Of a DNA stretch of 17,187 nucleotides, positions 1-9,300 are shown one piece after another. The notes under the pieces were generated by a model that was not told the origin of the DNA, ran no database searches, and saw only the letters and a program-made list of their open reading frames with translations. Each line of letters begins with the position of its first letter. Position 1 is the stretch's first letter. Origin of the DNA: an uncultured Bacilli bacterium (GTDB taxonomy: Bacteria; Bacillota_I; Bacilli_A; RF39; UBA660); contig CANQSC010000019.1 of assembly GCA_947626445.1 (NCBI GenBank), positions 1-17,187 on the forward strand, in the 5' to 3' direction. A program made the translations under genes and the position numbers.

Positions 1-84
1 GTAACAGATAGTTTACCTTTTATTCAATACTTTGATTCATCCCGTAAAATTTTTATTCGGAGTTACTGGCAACTGTCTAAATAA
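1..84 (+). CDS. Possible 3' end of an upstream gene (partial)
   Basis: Frame 1 is open from the left edge for 27 codons and ends at TAA (82-84), with a C-terminus reading ...FIRSYWQLSK. I do not recognise the protein. Against it being real, it contains codons rare in the neighbouring genes (CGG, CTG, TCC), and an open run of this length is not unusual by chance. The stretch could instead be intergenic. An inverted repeat, ACTGTC (72-77) with GACAGT (88-93), lies just after it but has no T-run, so it is not a convincing terminator. Confidence 0.25.
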   Translation, partial: VTDSLPFIQYFDSSRKIFIRSYWQLSK

Positions 85-85
85 T

Positions 86-115
86 TTGACAGTGGTTCGT
101 TAAATATGATAAAAT
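86..115 (+). promoter_or_regulatory. Sigma-A type promoter with extended -10
   Basis: A perfect -35 TTGACA (86-91) is followed after 18 bp by TAAAAT (110-115), preceded by TG at 107-108 (extended -10, TGATAAAAT). The -35 overlaps the right arm of the inverted repeat ACTGTC/GACAGT (72-77 and 88-93), which could be an operator or chance. An upstream in-frame ATG at 106 lies inside this promoter, so transcription would begin after it. This argues that the downstream gene starts at 145. Confidence 0.75.
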
Positions 116-144
116 ATTGTCTTCACAAGAAAGTTGGTGAAATT

Positions 145-666
145 ATGGATAATATCTATGGAATTATTGTTAAACATTCAAAAAAAGAAAACTATGGTTT
201 TCCTTATGATTCTTTAGAAAATATTGATTTAATAATGACTAACAATTCTAAAGAAAAATTAATAAATGATATTAAAGAGGCAAATATTATTCCTTATTTA
301 AGTGAAGAAAGTGATATTAGTGTAGGTATTTTAAAAGATAAAAAGTGGGTTGAAAGAAAAATTATTCCAACTATAACTGATGCTTTTATTTTAAATTATC
401 CTTTTACAGAAATTTTTATGGAACACTATCATGAATATAAAACTTATTTATATAATCAATTAAGTTATTTAGTTGATAAAAATTATATTTCTGATAATTT
501 TAAAAAAGCTATTTTATCATTAAAAAAAGAGGCAACAGAATTTATTAATTTATATAAATCTTTAGTTTATGAAGAGCAAAGATTAATAAGATATACCTTA
601 GCTAAAGGCTTTGACTTAAAAAAAGAAGATAAGCTTTTATTACAAAGAACTAAAGAAGAAAAATAA
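145..666 (+). CDS. Conserved-looking hypothetical protein, 173 aa
   Basis: I do not recognise this protein. It begins MDNIYGIIVKHSKKENYG. It is soluble-looking and charged, with no signal peptide or membrane segment. The C-terminal half (about residues 100-173) is Lys/Glu/Leu-rich and probably helical. The start at 145 is preferred over the in-frame ATG at 106 because that ATG lies inside the promoter and because GGTGA (136-140) sits 4 bp before 145. It is a single-gene unit: the next gene, lon, has its own promoter. Codon use (ATT, TTA, AGA, GAA) matches the housekeeping genes to its right, so it looks native. It could be a lineage-specific protein; no function is inferred. Confidence 0.8.
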   Translation: MDNIYGIIVKHSKKENYGFPYDSLENIDLIMTNNSKEKLINDIKEANIIPYLSEESDISVGILKDKKWVERKIIPTITDAFILNYPFTEIFMEHYHEYKTYLYNQLSYLVDKNYISDNFKKAILSLKKEATEFINLYKSLVYEEQRLIRYTLAKGFDLKKEDKLLLQRTKEEK

Positions 667-700
667 TTTCATTAATAGAGATTATTTTTTTTTAATTTTT
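661..700 (+). terminator. Weak intrinsic terminator after the 173-aa protein gene
   Basis: AAATAAT (661-667) can pair with ATTATTT (681-687) across a 13-nt loop, followed by a long T-rich run to about 700. The stem is all A-T and overlaps the stop codon, so stability is low. The T-run and the new promoter right after it support a transcription end here. Confidence 0.4.
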
Positions 701-702
701 TC

Positions 703-731
703 TTTACAAAATTATTATTCGCTTTTATAAT
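703..731 (+). promoter_or_regulatory. Promoter of lon
   Basis: TTTACA (703-708), 17 bp, then a perfect TATAAT (726-731). The predicted transcript starts near 738, just upstream of the ribosome binding site AAGGA (745-749). I see no CIRCE element (TTAGCACTC inverted repeat) or CtsR direct repeat around it, so there is no visible heat-shock control. Confidence 0.75.
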
Positions 732-758
732 AAAAAACATTATTAAGGACGTGATAGC

Positions 759-3077
759 ATGATGAAAACTTTACCAGTTATATTATTAAAAGAATTTATC
801 TTACTTCCTAAAGAGGAGATAAAAATCGAACTTAATAATGAATTGTCTCGTAAAATAATAATGTTAAGTGGTAAAAGTTTTGAAAATAAAATTCTTGTTG
901 TCTCTCCTAAAGATACTTTAGAAGAAACCCCTGAGGTAAGTGATTTACCGAAAATTGTAGTGTATGGAGTAATTACTAGTAAAATGGAATTACCTAATGG
1001 TCATTTAAGAGTAAAGATTGTTGGTAAAGAAAGAATTAAAATTAAAAAATATTATAATGACCAAGATGATAATAATATTTTAAAATGTAATTATGAAGAA
1101 ATTAAAACTAGTAAAATAGAAACAGCTCTTGAAAGTGCTTTTAAAAGAAAAATAGGTAGCACTTTAAAAAAATATGTTAGTTTAAATCCCAGTTTATCTA
1201 ATGCGATTTTAGGATTAATTAATAATCGTGAAACTCTTGGTGAAATGACTGATGTTATAGTAAGTTTTATGAATTTAAGTCTTGATAAAAAATTATTTTA
1301 TATGCAAGAAGTAAGTAGTCAAAAAAGAGCTCAAACTTTATTAGATGATTTAAATTATGAATTAGAAGTTTTAAAATTTGATCAAGAATTAAATATGAAT
1401 TTACAAAAAAGTTTAGATGAAAATCAAAAAGAATTTATTTTAAGAGAAAAATTAAAAGAAATTAAAAAAACTTTAGGAGAAGAAAATGAAAAGAAGATAG
1501 AGGCTAGTGAATGGTTAGCTAAACTTGAAACTTTAGATTTAGATAGTAAAACTGTTACTAAGATTAAAAGAGAAATAAGTAAATATGAGCAAATGAATGA
1601 TTTAAGTCCTGATGCTTCATTTATAAGAAATTACTTAGAAACTTTTTTTGCGTTACCTTGGCATAAATTTTCTTATGATGAAAATGATTTAGATCATATT
1701 TTAGATGTTTTAAATCAAACTCATTATGGTTTATTAGAAATTAAAAATCGAATTATTGAGTATTGTGCTGTAAAAAAACGTAATCCTAATTTAAGAAGTC
1801 CGATTATTTGTTTAGTAGGGCCTCCAGGAGTAGGTAAAACAACAATTGCCATGTCAATTGCTAAAGCTTTAAATAAAGAATTTTATAAAATAAGTGTTGG
1901 TGGTTTAAATGATGCTTCCGAATTAAGTGGTAACCGAAGAACATATATTGGTTCTGGTCCTGGTAAAATTATTGAAGCTATGATTAAATGTGGCACGAAT
2001 AATCCGGTTTTGTTAATTGATGAAGTTGATAAAATGACTAAAGATTACCGAGGTGACCCTGCAAGTGTCTTACTTGATGTCTTAGATTATCCTCAAAATC
2101 TTACATTTATTGATCATTATATTGAAGAACCTTTTGATTTAAGTAATGTCTTATTTATTTTAACGGCTAATGATATAACTAAAATACCAGTTGAGTTAAA
2201 AGATCGTTTAGAAATAATTGAAGTTTCAAGTTATACTTTATATGAAAAAATTAATTTAGCTAAAGAATATTTACTTCCTAATATTTATGCGGAATATGGA
2301 ATTAATGAAAAAGAATTAACTATTCCTGATGGGGTAATTTCCTCAATTATAACTCATTACACAAAAGAAGCTGGGGTAAGAGAATTAAGAAGAAAATTAG
2401 AAAATTTAGTTAGAAAAGTATTAACTGGAAGTATTAAAGCTAAGAAAAAATTATCTTTAAGTTTAACCGAAAAAGATTTAAAGAAATATTTAGATATTTA
2501 TGAATTTGAAGATGATATTTTACCTAAAACTAATGAAGCCGGTTTAGTAAATGCTCTTGCTTGGACAAGTGTTGGTGGTAAAGTATTACCTATTGAATCT
2601 TGTAAATTCCCTGGTAACGGTAAATTAGAAATAAGTGGTTCTATTAAAGATATTATGAAAGAATCAATTATGGTTGCATTTGATTATATTAAAAGTCATC
2701 ATGAAGTAAATCTTGATTTTAAAGAATATGATTTTCATCTTCATGCAATTGATGGGGCAACGCCTAAAGATGGACCAAGTGCTGGGGTTGCTATTGTAAC
2801 TTCACTTCTTAGTTTAATAACTAAAAAAATTATTTCTAATACCATTGCTTTTACTGGTGAGATAACTTTACGAGGCGACATCTTACCTGTTGGAGGCATT
2901 AAAGAAAAATTAATAGGCGCCTTTAATAGTGGTATTCATACGGTTTATTTACCAAAAGAGAATAAAAAAGACTTAAAAAAAGTCCCAGAATATGTCTTAG
3001 AAAATTTAGAAATTATATTAGTTAATAATTATCAAGAAATATATAATAAATTATTTAAAGAAAAAAAAATAAAATAG
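759..3077 (+). CDS. lon: ATP-dependent Lon protease
   Basis: Cytoplasmic AAA+ serine protease that unfolds and degrades misfolded and regulatory proteins. At 772 residues it has the normal length of a bacterial LonA. An N-terminal LON substrate-binding domain spans about residues 1-200, followed by a helical region to about 330. The ATPase module has Walker A GPPGVGKT (354-361), Walker B LLIDEVDK (418-425), the conserved RRTYIG segment between them and a sensor-1 region with TANDI. The C-terminal protease domain carries the catalytic dyad: Ser674 in DGPSAG and Lys717 in GGIKEKL, 43 residues apart as in E. coli Lon (679/722). Start: ATG 759 lies 9 bp after AAGGA (745-749); the adjacent ATG at 762 is less well spaced. 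It has its own promoter, and its TAG stop lies in the arm of the terminator shared with the convergent rpmB gene. All key residues are present, so it should be active. Confidence 0.97.
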   Translation: MMKTLPVILLKEFILLPKEEIKIELNNELSRKIIMLSGKSFENKILVVSPKDTLEETPEVSDLPKIVVYGVITSKMELPNGHLRVKIVGKERIKIKKYYNDQDDNNILKCNYEEIKTSKIETALESAFKRKIGSTLKKYVSLNPSLSNAILGLINNRETLGEMTDVIVSFMNLSLDKKLFYMQEVSSQKRAQTLLDDLNYELEVLKFDQELNMNLQKSLDENQKEFILREKLKEIKKTLGEENEKKIEASEWLAKLETLDLDSKTVTKIKREISKYEQMNDLSPDASFIRNYLETFFALPWHKFSYDENDLDHILDVLNQTHYGLLEIKNRIIEYCAVKKRNPNLRSPIICLVGPPGVGKTTIAMSIAKALNKEFYKISVGGLNDASELSGNRRTYIGSGPGKIIEAMIKCGTNNPVLLIDEVDKMTKDYRGDPASVLLDVLDYPQNLTFIDHYIEEPFDLSNVLFILTANDITKIPVELKDRLEIIEVSSYTLYEKINLAKEYLLPNIYAEYGINEKELTIPDGVISSIITHYTKEAGVRELRRKLENLVRKVLTGSIKAKKKLSLSLTEKDLKKYLDIYEFEDDILPKTNEAGLVNALAWTSVGGKVLPIESCKFPGNGKLEISGSIKDIMKESIMVAFDYIKSHHEVNLDFKEYDFHLHAIDGATPKDGPSAGVAIVTSLLSLITKKIISNTIAFTGEITLRGDILPVGGIKEKLIGAFNSGIHTVYLPKENKKDLKKVPEYVLENLEIILVNNYQEIYNKLFKEKKIK

Positions 3078-3099
3078 GCTTTCCTATTTTAATTTTTTT
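3070..3099. terminator. Bidirectional terminator shared by lon and rpmB
   Basis: A perfect 9-bp stem, TAAAATAGG (3070-3078) with CCTATTTTA (3083-3091), has a 4-nt CTTT loop. A T-run follows on the plus strand (to 3099), and the A-run on the left (about 3060-3069) gives a T-run on the minus strand. The lon stop TAG (3075-3077) and the rpmB stop (3084-3086, read as TAG on the minus strand) lie in opposite arms. Confidence 0.85.
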
Positions 3100-3242
3100 G
3101 CTTCACGAGCTGTAATAATTACTTTTTCACCATTGATTGTTTTCTTTTGTTTATTTGGTTTTTGACGAGTTTTAGTAGCATTTAATGCTTTACTACGACT
3201 ATTTACAGTTTTAGGTTTTTTAGTTGTTAATACTTTAGCCAT
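3084..3242 (-). CDS. rpmB: 50S ribosomal protein L28 (bL28), short form, 52 aa
   Basis: Very basic 52-residue protein starting MAKVLTTKKPKTVNSRS. It aligns by eye with bL28, a large-subunit protein: the N-x-RS-x-A-x-N-x-TK block, the KPN-x-QK segment, the INGEKV strand and the AREAKK tail match the family pattern NRSHAxNxTKR...NLQKVR...VSARALK. Typical bL28 is about 61-62 residues; this one has a shorter N-terminus without the usual Cys after the start and a trimmed tail. The start at 3242 is fixed by a perfect GGAGGTGA (3248-3255) 5 bp upstream. The frame runs on to 3305, but that extension would contain the ribosome binding site and promoter. It is convergent with lon and divergent from dnaE. 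Assignment is by motif recall; the main alternative is another small basic ribosome-associated protein. Confidence 0.78.
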   Translation of the reverse strand: MAKVLTTKKPKTVNSRSKALNATKTRQKPNKQKKTINGEKVIITAREAKKLK

Positions 3243-3276
3243 AATCTTCACCTCCACGTTTTCTTTTTCTTGTAAA

Positions 3277-3305
3277 ATTTTAACATTATTAAGTATAGAA
3301 GTCAA
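3277..3305 (-). promoter_or_regulatory. Promoter of rpmB
   Basis: On the minus strand, TTGACT (3300-3305) is followed after exactly 17 bp by TAAAAT (3277-3282) with a TG one base upstream (extended -10, TGTTAAAAT). The transcript would start near 3270, giving a leader of about 28 nt that carries the strong ribosome binding site. This supports the internal start of rpmB. Confidence 0.75.
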
Positions 3306-3392
3306 TTACAAATGCTTCTAGATAATTATAATTTAATTGCCAGTTTTTATGATATTTTAAAAGAAACTATCTTTATCTCTTAAGATTCTTTT

Positions 3393-3401
3393 GATATAAT
3401 T
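3393..3401 (+). promoter_or_regulatory. Extended -10 promoter of dnaE-polC
   Basis: TG-A-TATAAT: a perfect -10 hexamer (3396-3401) with TG at 3393-3394. The -35 at 17 bp (TTTATC, 3373-3378) is poor, as is common with an extended -10. The transcript would start near 3408, just before the ribosome binding site AGGTGG (3412-3417). It is divergent from the rpmB promoter about 90 bp away, and no other element is visible in the gap. Confidence 0.65.
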
Positions 3402-3426
3402 GTTATAACAAGGTGGGTGATGAATA

Positions 3427-6342
3427 ATGAATATACCTCTTAGGATTGTAAGTGATTATTCTTTATTAAAAAGTTTAATAAGCCTACCAAAACTAATAAA
3501 TGTTTTAAAAGAAAAAAAGATAAAAGCCTGTGGTATTTGTGATGATAATTTATATGGAGTAATGGAATTTTATGATTTATGTTTAAAAAATGAAATTCAA
3601 CCAATTGTTGGCTTAAATGTTCCTTTTTTAACTATTAATTTAGCGATGTATGCTAAAAATTATCAAGGCTATCAAAATTTATTAAAAATTCATACCAAAA
3701 TGCAAACCAAAGAAGATGTATCATCTTTAGATAAAAAGCTTTTTAATGATTTAATAATTATAATGGATTCATCTTTTATTACTAGTTATGACACGATTAA
3801 ACCATTTTTTAATGAAGAAGATTTTTATTTAGGATATGTAAATGAAACTGAAAAGAAAAATGCTTATTTAAAAACCAATAATGTTCTTTATGCACCATTT
3901 ATTAGATGTTATAAAAATGAAGATGCAAGTTCTCTTGATTTATTAAAAGCAATTGAAGAAAACATTACTTTAGATGAAGTCGAAAAAAGTAATTATCAGT
4001 ATCAAAGTTTAGAAAGTTTTTTTAAGGAAAATGAAGACAATTCCTTTATTTTAGATAAATTTAATTTAGTTATTCCAAAAGATAAACGTTATATTCCTCA
4101 TTATGATGAAAGTATTAAAGATTCTTATGCTTATCTTACGGCTTTAGCTAAAAAAGGTATAGCTAAAAGATTAAATAACATTGTTAGTGAAGAATATTTA
4201 AAACGTTTAACCTATGAATTAGAAGTTATTAATAAAATGGGTTTTGTTGATTATTTTTTAATTGTTTATGATTATGTTAAATATGCTAAAACCAATGATA
4301 TCTTAGTTGGAATGGGAAGAGGTTCTGCTGCCGGTTCTTTAGTTAGTTATGCCATCGGTATAACCGATGTTGACCCCATAAAATATCATCTATTATTTGA
4401 AAGATTTTTAAATCCTGAGCGAGTAACAATGCCTGATATTGATATTGATTTTGAAGATACGAAAAGAAATCAAGTTGTGGAGTATGTTAAAAATCGTTAT
4501 GGCATAGATAAAGTTGCTAATATTATTACCTTTGGAACTTTAAAATGTAAATTAGCGCTTAGATGTGTTTGTAAAGCCTTAAAAGTTTCTAATGAAGTGA
4601 TGGAAAGTTTTTTATCATTAATTGATGCTAAAGTTGATTTAAAAACTAATTTATTAAATCCTAAAATTAAAAAAATCGTGATGAATGACGACCTTCTAAG
4701 AGAAGTTGTTAGAAAAACCTTCTTAATTGAAGGCTTAAAAAAACATATTTCAACTCATGCGGCAGGTGTTGTCATTAGTAGTGTATCTTTAGATGAAGTA
4801 ATACCAGTTTATCTAAATAATGAAGAATTAATAACCGGAATAAGTATGAATTATTTAGAAGAATTAGGTTTAATTAAGATGGATTTTTTAAGTATTAAAA
4901 ATTTAACTATTATTGAAAATGTTTTAAATTTAATTAAAGAAAATACTGGTAAGACAATTAATCTTAATCAAATTGATTATAATGATCCCAAAATTATCGA
5001 GTTATTTAGAAGAGGGGACACTATTGGGATATTCCAATTTGAAAGTGAAGGAATTAAAAATTTTTTAAGAAAACTAAAACCTGAGAATTTTTTAGATATT
5101 GTCAGTGCCATTGCTTTATACCGACCAGGACCAATGAATAATATTGATACTTTTATTAAAAGAAAGAATAGGGAAGAGTTGGTTACTTACCTGCATCCTT
5201 CTTTAGAGCCTATTCTAAAAGAAACTTATGGTATTATTGTATACCAAGAACAAATTATGCAAATCCTTGTTAAAGTTGGCAAATATTCTTATGCTGAAGC
5301 TGATATAATTAGAAGAGCAATGAGTAAAAAGAAAAAAAGCATTATGGAGGAAGAAAAAACGAAATTTCTTAAAAGAGCTACATTAAATGGTTATCCCTTA
5401 AATATTGCTAAAGAAATATATGATTTAATTTTAAAATTTGCTGATTATGGCTTTAATAAATCTCATTCCGTTAGTTATGCTTTAATTGGGGTTCAAATGG
5501 CTTATTTAAAATGTTATTATCCTCTATACTTTATTGCTAATTTACTAAATATGTCCCTTAGTAGTGCACCTAAGACTAAAGAATATATGAGTATGGCTAA
5601 AAAGTATAATATTTCATATTTACCACCTAGTATTAATAAAAGTTTAGATACTTATAAAATTGAAGGTAATGCTTTACGAATCCCTTTTACTTTAATTAGA
5701 AATTTAGGTATTGAAGCCACTAAAAATATTATTTTAGAAAGAGAAAAAGGATTATATACCGATTATTTAGATTTTGTTTCTAGAACTTATGGTAAAAGTG
5801 TTAATAAAAAAACTATTGAAGCTTTAATTATGGCTGATGCTTTAAGTGAATTTAAGCTTAATCATCAAACCTTAAAAGCTAATTTAGATAAAGCTTTAGA
5901 TTATGCCTCTTTAGTAAGTGATTTAGCTAGTGAATTCGTTTTAAAACCAGAAATTACCATTTTACCAGATGACACTTTAGAAGAAAAAAGAAAAGAAGAA
6001 TATTTAAGTTTTGGTTTTTATATTAGTAATCATCCTGCTAGTGCTTATCAAGATAAAACAATCATGAAAATTGAAGATATGAAAGCTCATTTTAATGAAT
6101 ATGTTAAATGTGTGGTTTTAATTGAAAATATTAAAAAAATTAAAACAAAAGATAATTTAGATATGGCTTTTATAACTGCTAGTGATGAAAGTGGAATAGG
6201 TAACTTTGTCTTATTTAATAATGAACTAAAGAAAGTAAAAGAATTTAACATTGGAGATTTAGTAATGTTAAATGGAAGAGTTGCTAAACGTTTTGCAGAA
6301 TATCAAATAAATATCAATAATTTACAAATTTTAGAAAAATAA
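3427..6342 (+). CDS. dnaE: DNA polymerase III alpha subunit, DnaE type
   Basis: C-family replicative DNA polymerase. In bacteria that also have PolC, DnaE extends primers before handing over to PolC. At 971 residues it is shorter than the usual 1,050-1,160. The polymerase core is complete: GRGS (297-300), catalytic Asp337 and Asp339 in PDIDIDF, and the third Asp486 in KMDFLS. The motifs THAAGVVIS, VYQEQIMQI and HSVSYALIG are also present. After the fingers come a helix-hairpin-helix region (about residues 720-820) and a C-terminal OB fold (about 880-970). The N-terminal PHP domain is degenerate: the expected HxHxxYS reads RIVSDYS, TDH reads CDD, and the late DVH motif reads IRCYK, so metal-dependent activity is unlikely. 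Start ATG 3427 lies 9 bp after AGGTGG (3412-3417); an ATG at 3421 is out of frame. polC follows 39 bp later on the same strand. Confidence 0.96.
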   Translation: MNIPLRIVSDYSLLKSLISLPKLINVLKEKKIKACGICDDNLYGVMEFYDLCLKNEIQPIVGLNVPFLTINLAMYAKNYQGYQNLLKIHTKMQTKEDVSSLDKKLFNDLIIIMDSSFITSYDTIKPFFNEEDFYLGYVNETEKKNAYLKTNNVLYAPFIRCYKNEDASSLDLLKAIEENITLDEVEKSNYQYQSLESFFKENEDNSFILDKFNLVIPKDKRYIPHYDESIKDSYAYLTALAKKGIAKRLNNIVSEEYLKRLTYELEVINKMGFVDYFLIVYDYVKYAKTNDILVGMGRGSAAGSLVSYAIGITDVDPIKYHLLFERFLNPERVTMPDIDIDFEDTKRNQVVEYVKNRYGIDKVANIITFGTLKCKLALRCVCKALKVSNEVMESFLSLIDAKVDLKTNLLNPKIKKIVMNDDLLREVVRKTFLIEGLKKHISTHAAGVVISSVSLDEVIPVYLNNEELITGISMNYLEELGLIKMDFLSIKNLTIIENVLNLIKENTGKTINLNQIDYNDPKIIELFRRGDTIGIFQFESEGIKNFLRKLKPENFLDIVSAIALYRPGPMNNIDTFIKRKNREELVTYLHPSLEPILKETYGIIVYQEQIMQILVKVGKYSYAEADIIRRAMSKKKKSIMEEEKTKFLKRATLNGYPLNIAKEIYDLILKFADYGFNKSHSVSYALIGVQMAYLKCYYPLYFIANLLNMSLSSAPKTKEYMSMAKKYNISYLPPSINKSLDTYKIEGNALRIPFTLIRNLGIEATKNIILEREKGLYTDYLDFVSRTYGKSVNKKTIEALIMADALSEFKLNHQTLKANLDKALDYASLVSDLASEFVLKPEITILPDDTLEEKRKEEYLSFGFYISNHPASAYQDKTIMKIEDMKAHFNEYVKCVVLIENIKKIKTKDNLDMAFITASDESGIGNFVLFNNELKKVKEFNIGDLVMLNGRVAKRFAEYQININNLQILEK

Positions 6343-6381
6343 AAAGAAAATTTATGTTATAGTATTAAAGGAGTTGGTAGT

Positions 6382-9300
6382 ATGCCTAATGATTTATTAA
6401 ACTTTTTAAATGTCCTTAAAATAACTGATTTAGAACCTTTTAAAGATAGTAATATTCTTAAAGTTAAAGTTATTAATAAAGAAAATAAAATTGAAATAAC
6501 AATTAATAATCCTTATCCTTATTCATATCAAACTTTACATGAATTATTTAAAAAAATTAAAAAAGTAAATAATGAAGAAGTAAGTTTTAGTATGCATTTT
6601 AATTATGATGAAATAAGAAATGAAGATGTTTTAGCTTTTGTTAAAGATTATTTAAAAGATTTAAAGATTCGTAAACCATCTCTTAGTGGGATAAGCGAAG
6701 ATATAAAAATTGATGATGATGTTATAACTTTTGAAGTAGGTAGTAATTTAGAAGAACAAGAAATTAAAAAAGAAAGTAAAAATTTACAAAAAGAATTATT
6801 ATTATTTGGTTATAAAGAATTTGAAATAACAACTTTTTTAAATCAAGAAATATTAAATAATGTTAAAAATGAAATTTTAGAAGCTAAGAAAAATACTAAT
6901 TATGAAGTAAAAGAAGAAAAAATTGAAGGTAATTTATTATTAGGTAAAGAAATAAAAGAAGAAATATCAATTATTAATAATGTTGTTGGAGAAACTAAAA
7001 ATGTGGCTTTTGAAGCTTATGTTTTTGGAATGGATTATTTAGAAAGAGATAATATTAATATTATTACTTTAAAGATTAGTGATAAAACTAATTCAATGAT
7101 AGCTAAGATTTTTATTAAAGATAAAAATGAATATCAATTAATTAAAAAAGAAATTAAAGAAAATAAATGGTATCGTTTTTTAGGAAATATTGAATATGAT
7201 ACTTTTGCAAGAGATTATGTTTTAAAAGCTCGTTCAGTAGAAAAAATTGATTCTAAAGATAATCCGGTTATAGATGAAGAAGAAACACCTAGAGTAGAAC
7301 TTCATTTACATACTATGATGAGTGCGATGGATGGAGTAACACCTTATGAACAAAAAGACCCTAATAACGTTGTTAAATATGCAGCCAATATGGGATGGAA
7401 GGCTCTTGCCATAACTGACCATAACTGTGTTCAATCTTTTCCCGAAATATTTCATACCGTAAGAGATATGAATAAAGGTAAAGATGAAAGTGAACATTTT
7501 AAAGTTTTATATGGAGCTGAAATGAATATTGTTAATGATGATGTTGATATTGTCTTTAATAATCAAACTTATAATTTATTAGAAGATACTTTTGTGGTAT
7601 TTGATACTGAAACAACTGGTTTTTATGCTGGTAGTGATACTTTAATAGAAATTGGGGCTGTTAAAATATGTAATGGTAAAATCTTAGAAAGATTTGATGA
7701 ATTAATTGATCCTGAAAGACCAATTCCTAAAAAAATCACTGATTTAACTTTTATTACTGATGAAATGGTTAAAGGTTGTGCAAAAGAGTGTGAAGTAGTT
7801 AAAAGATTTTTAGATTGGGCAGGGGACTTTCCAATGGTTGCTCATAATGCTAAGTTTGATATTTCTTTCATGAGTGCAGCTTGTAAAAAATATGATTTTG
7901 AGGAATTTAATAAAACGGTTATTGATACCATGAGTATAGCGAGAATTTTATATCCTCAATGGCCTAATCATAAATTACAAACTTTAACTAAAAGATTAGA
8001 TGTGCCTTGGGATGAAGATAAACACCATCGAGCTGATTATGATGCCGAAGGTACAGCCTTAGCTTTTTATAAAATGGCTAAAAATTTAAATGACCAAAAT
8101 ACCTATACAACTGATGAATTATTAAGTTTAGTTAATGTTGAAGATTTAGTAAGATTTAGTTATCCTTTTCATGCGGTTTTAATTGCTAAAAATAAAGAAG
8201 GATTAAAAAATTTATTTAAGATTGTTTCAATAGCTAATACTAAATATTTATATAAAAATGAACAACCTAAAATTCCACGAAAAGATATTACGGAACTTAG
8301 AAAAGGTTTACTTATTGGTTCAGGTTGTATTAATGGGGAAATTTTTGAATCTTCAATGGGTAAAGAAGATGAAGAATTAGTTAATATGATGAGTTTTTAT
8401 GATTATATTGAAGTTCAACCACCATCAGTTTTTGCTCATTTAATTGGTAATGAACGAAAATTTGTAACCCTACATGAAGCCCAAGAGTTTTTAAAAAGAA
8501 TTATCAGAGTTGCTAAAGAAGCAGGAAAACCAGTCATAGCCACCGGAGATGTTCACAATTTAAAGAAAGAAGACAATATTTATCGAGAAATTATTGTTAA
8601 TCAAAAATTCAATGGTAAGCTTCATCCTTTAAATCGAAGAGGAATTGAAGTTCCTAATATGTATTTAAGAACAACTAAAGAAATGTTAGAAGAATTTGCC
8701 TTTTTAGGGGAAGAACTTGCTTATGAAATTGTTGTTACTAATTCTAATTTGATTGCTAATATGTGTGATGAAATTGAAGTTATTCCTGATACTCATGGCA
8801 TTCCTTTTGCTCCAGTTATTCCAGATTCACAAATGACGGTTACTAAAATGGTTTATGATAAAGCTAAGTCTTGGTATGGCGACCCCTTACCTCATCACTT
8901 AGAAGAGAGGATTGCTCTAGAATTATACGGGGCAGGATTTATTTCTGCGGTTAAGAAAAACGCTGGCGATGATGAAACTGCTATCTATAAAAGAATGCAT
9001 GAAGTAGTTATTAAAGGCCCTGATAGTGTTGAAAATGAAATTTATCTAGCCTTAAAAAAAGATGATAATGAATCATCTGATGAAGAGTTACACCAAAAAG
9101 CTAAAAAGACCATGACGGCAATTATCGGAGCTAATTTTGACGTTATTTATTTAATTGCCCAAAAGCTTGTAAAACACTCTAATGATGAAGGATTTTTAGT
9201 TGGCTCAAGAGGTAGTGTAGGTTCATCTTTTGTGGCTAACTTAATGGGAATAACGGAAGTTAATGCCTTGTCTCCTCATTATCGTTGTCCAAAATGTCAA

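Noticed and set aside
106..144. Upstream in-frame ATG extension of the 173-aa gene
   Set aside because: The ATG at 106 lies inside the -10 region of a strong promoter, so it would not be transcribed; 145 has a ribosome binding site.
3243..3305. N-terminal extension of the minus-strand rpmB frame
   Set aside because: It would translate the rpmB promoter and the perfect GGAGGTGA; the family N-terminus MAK starts at 3242.
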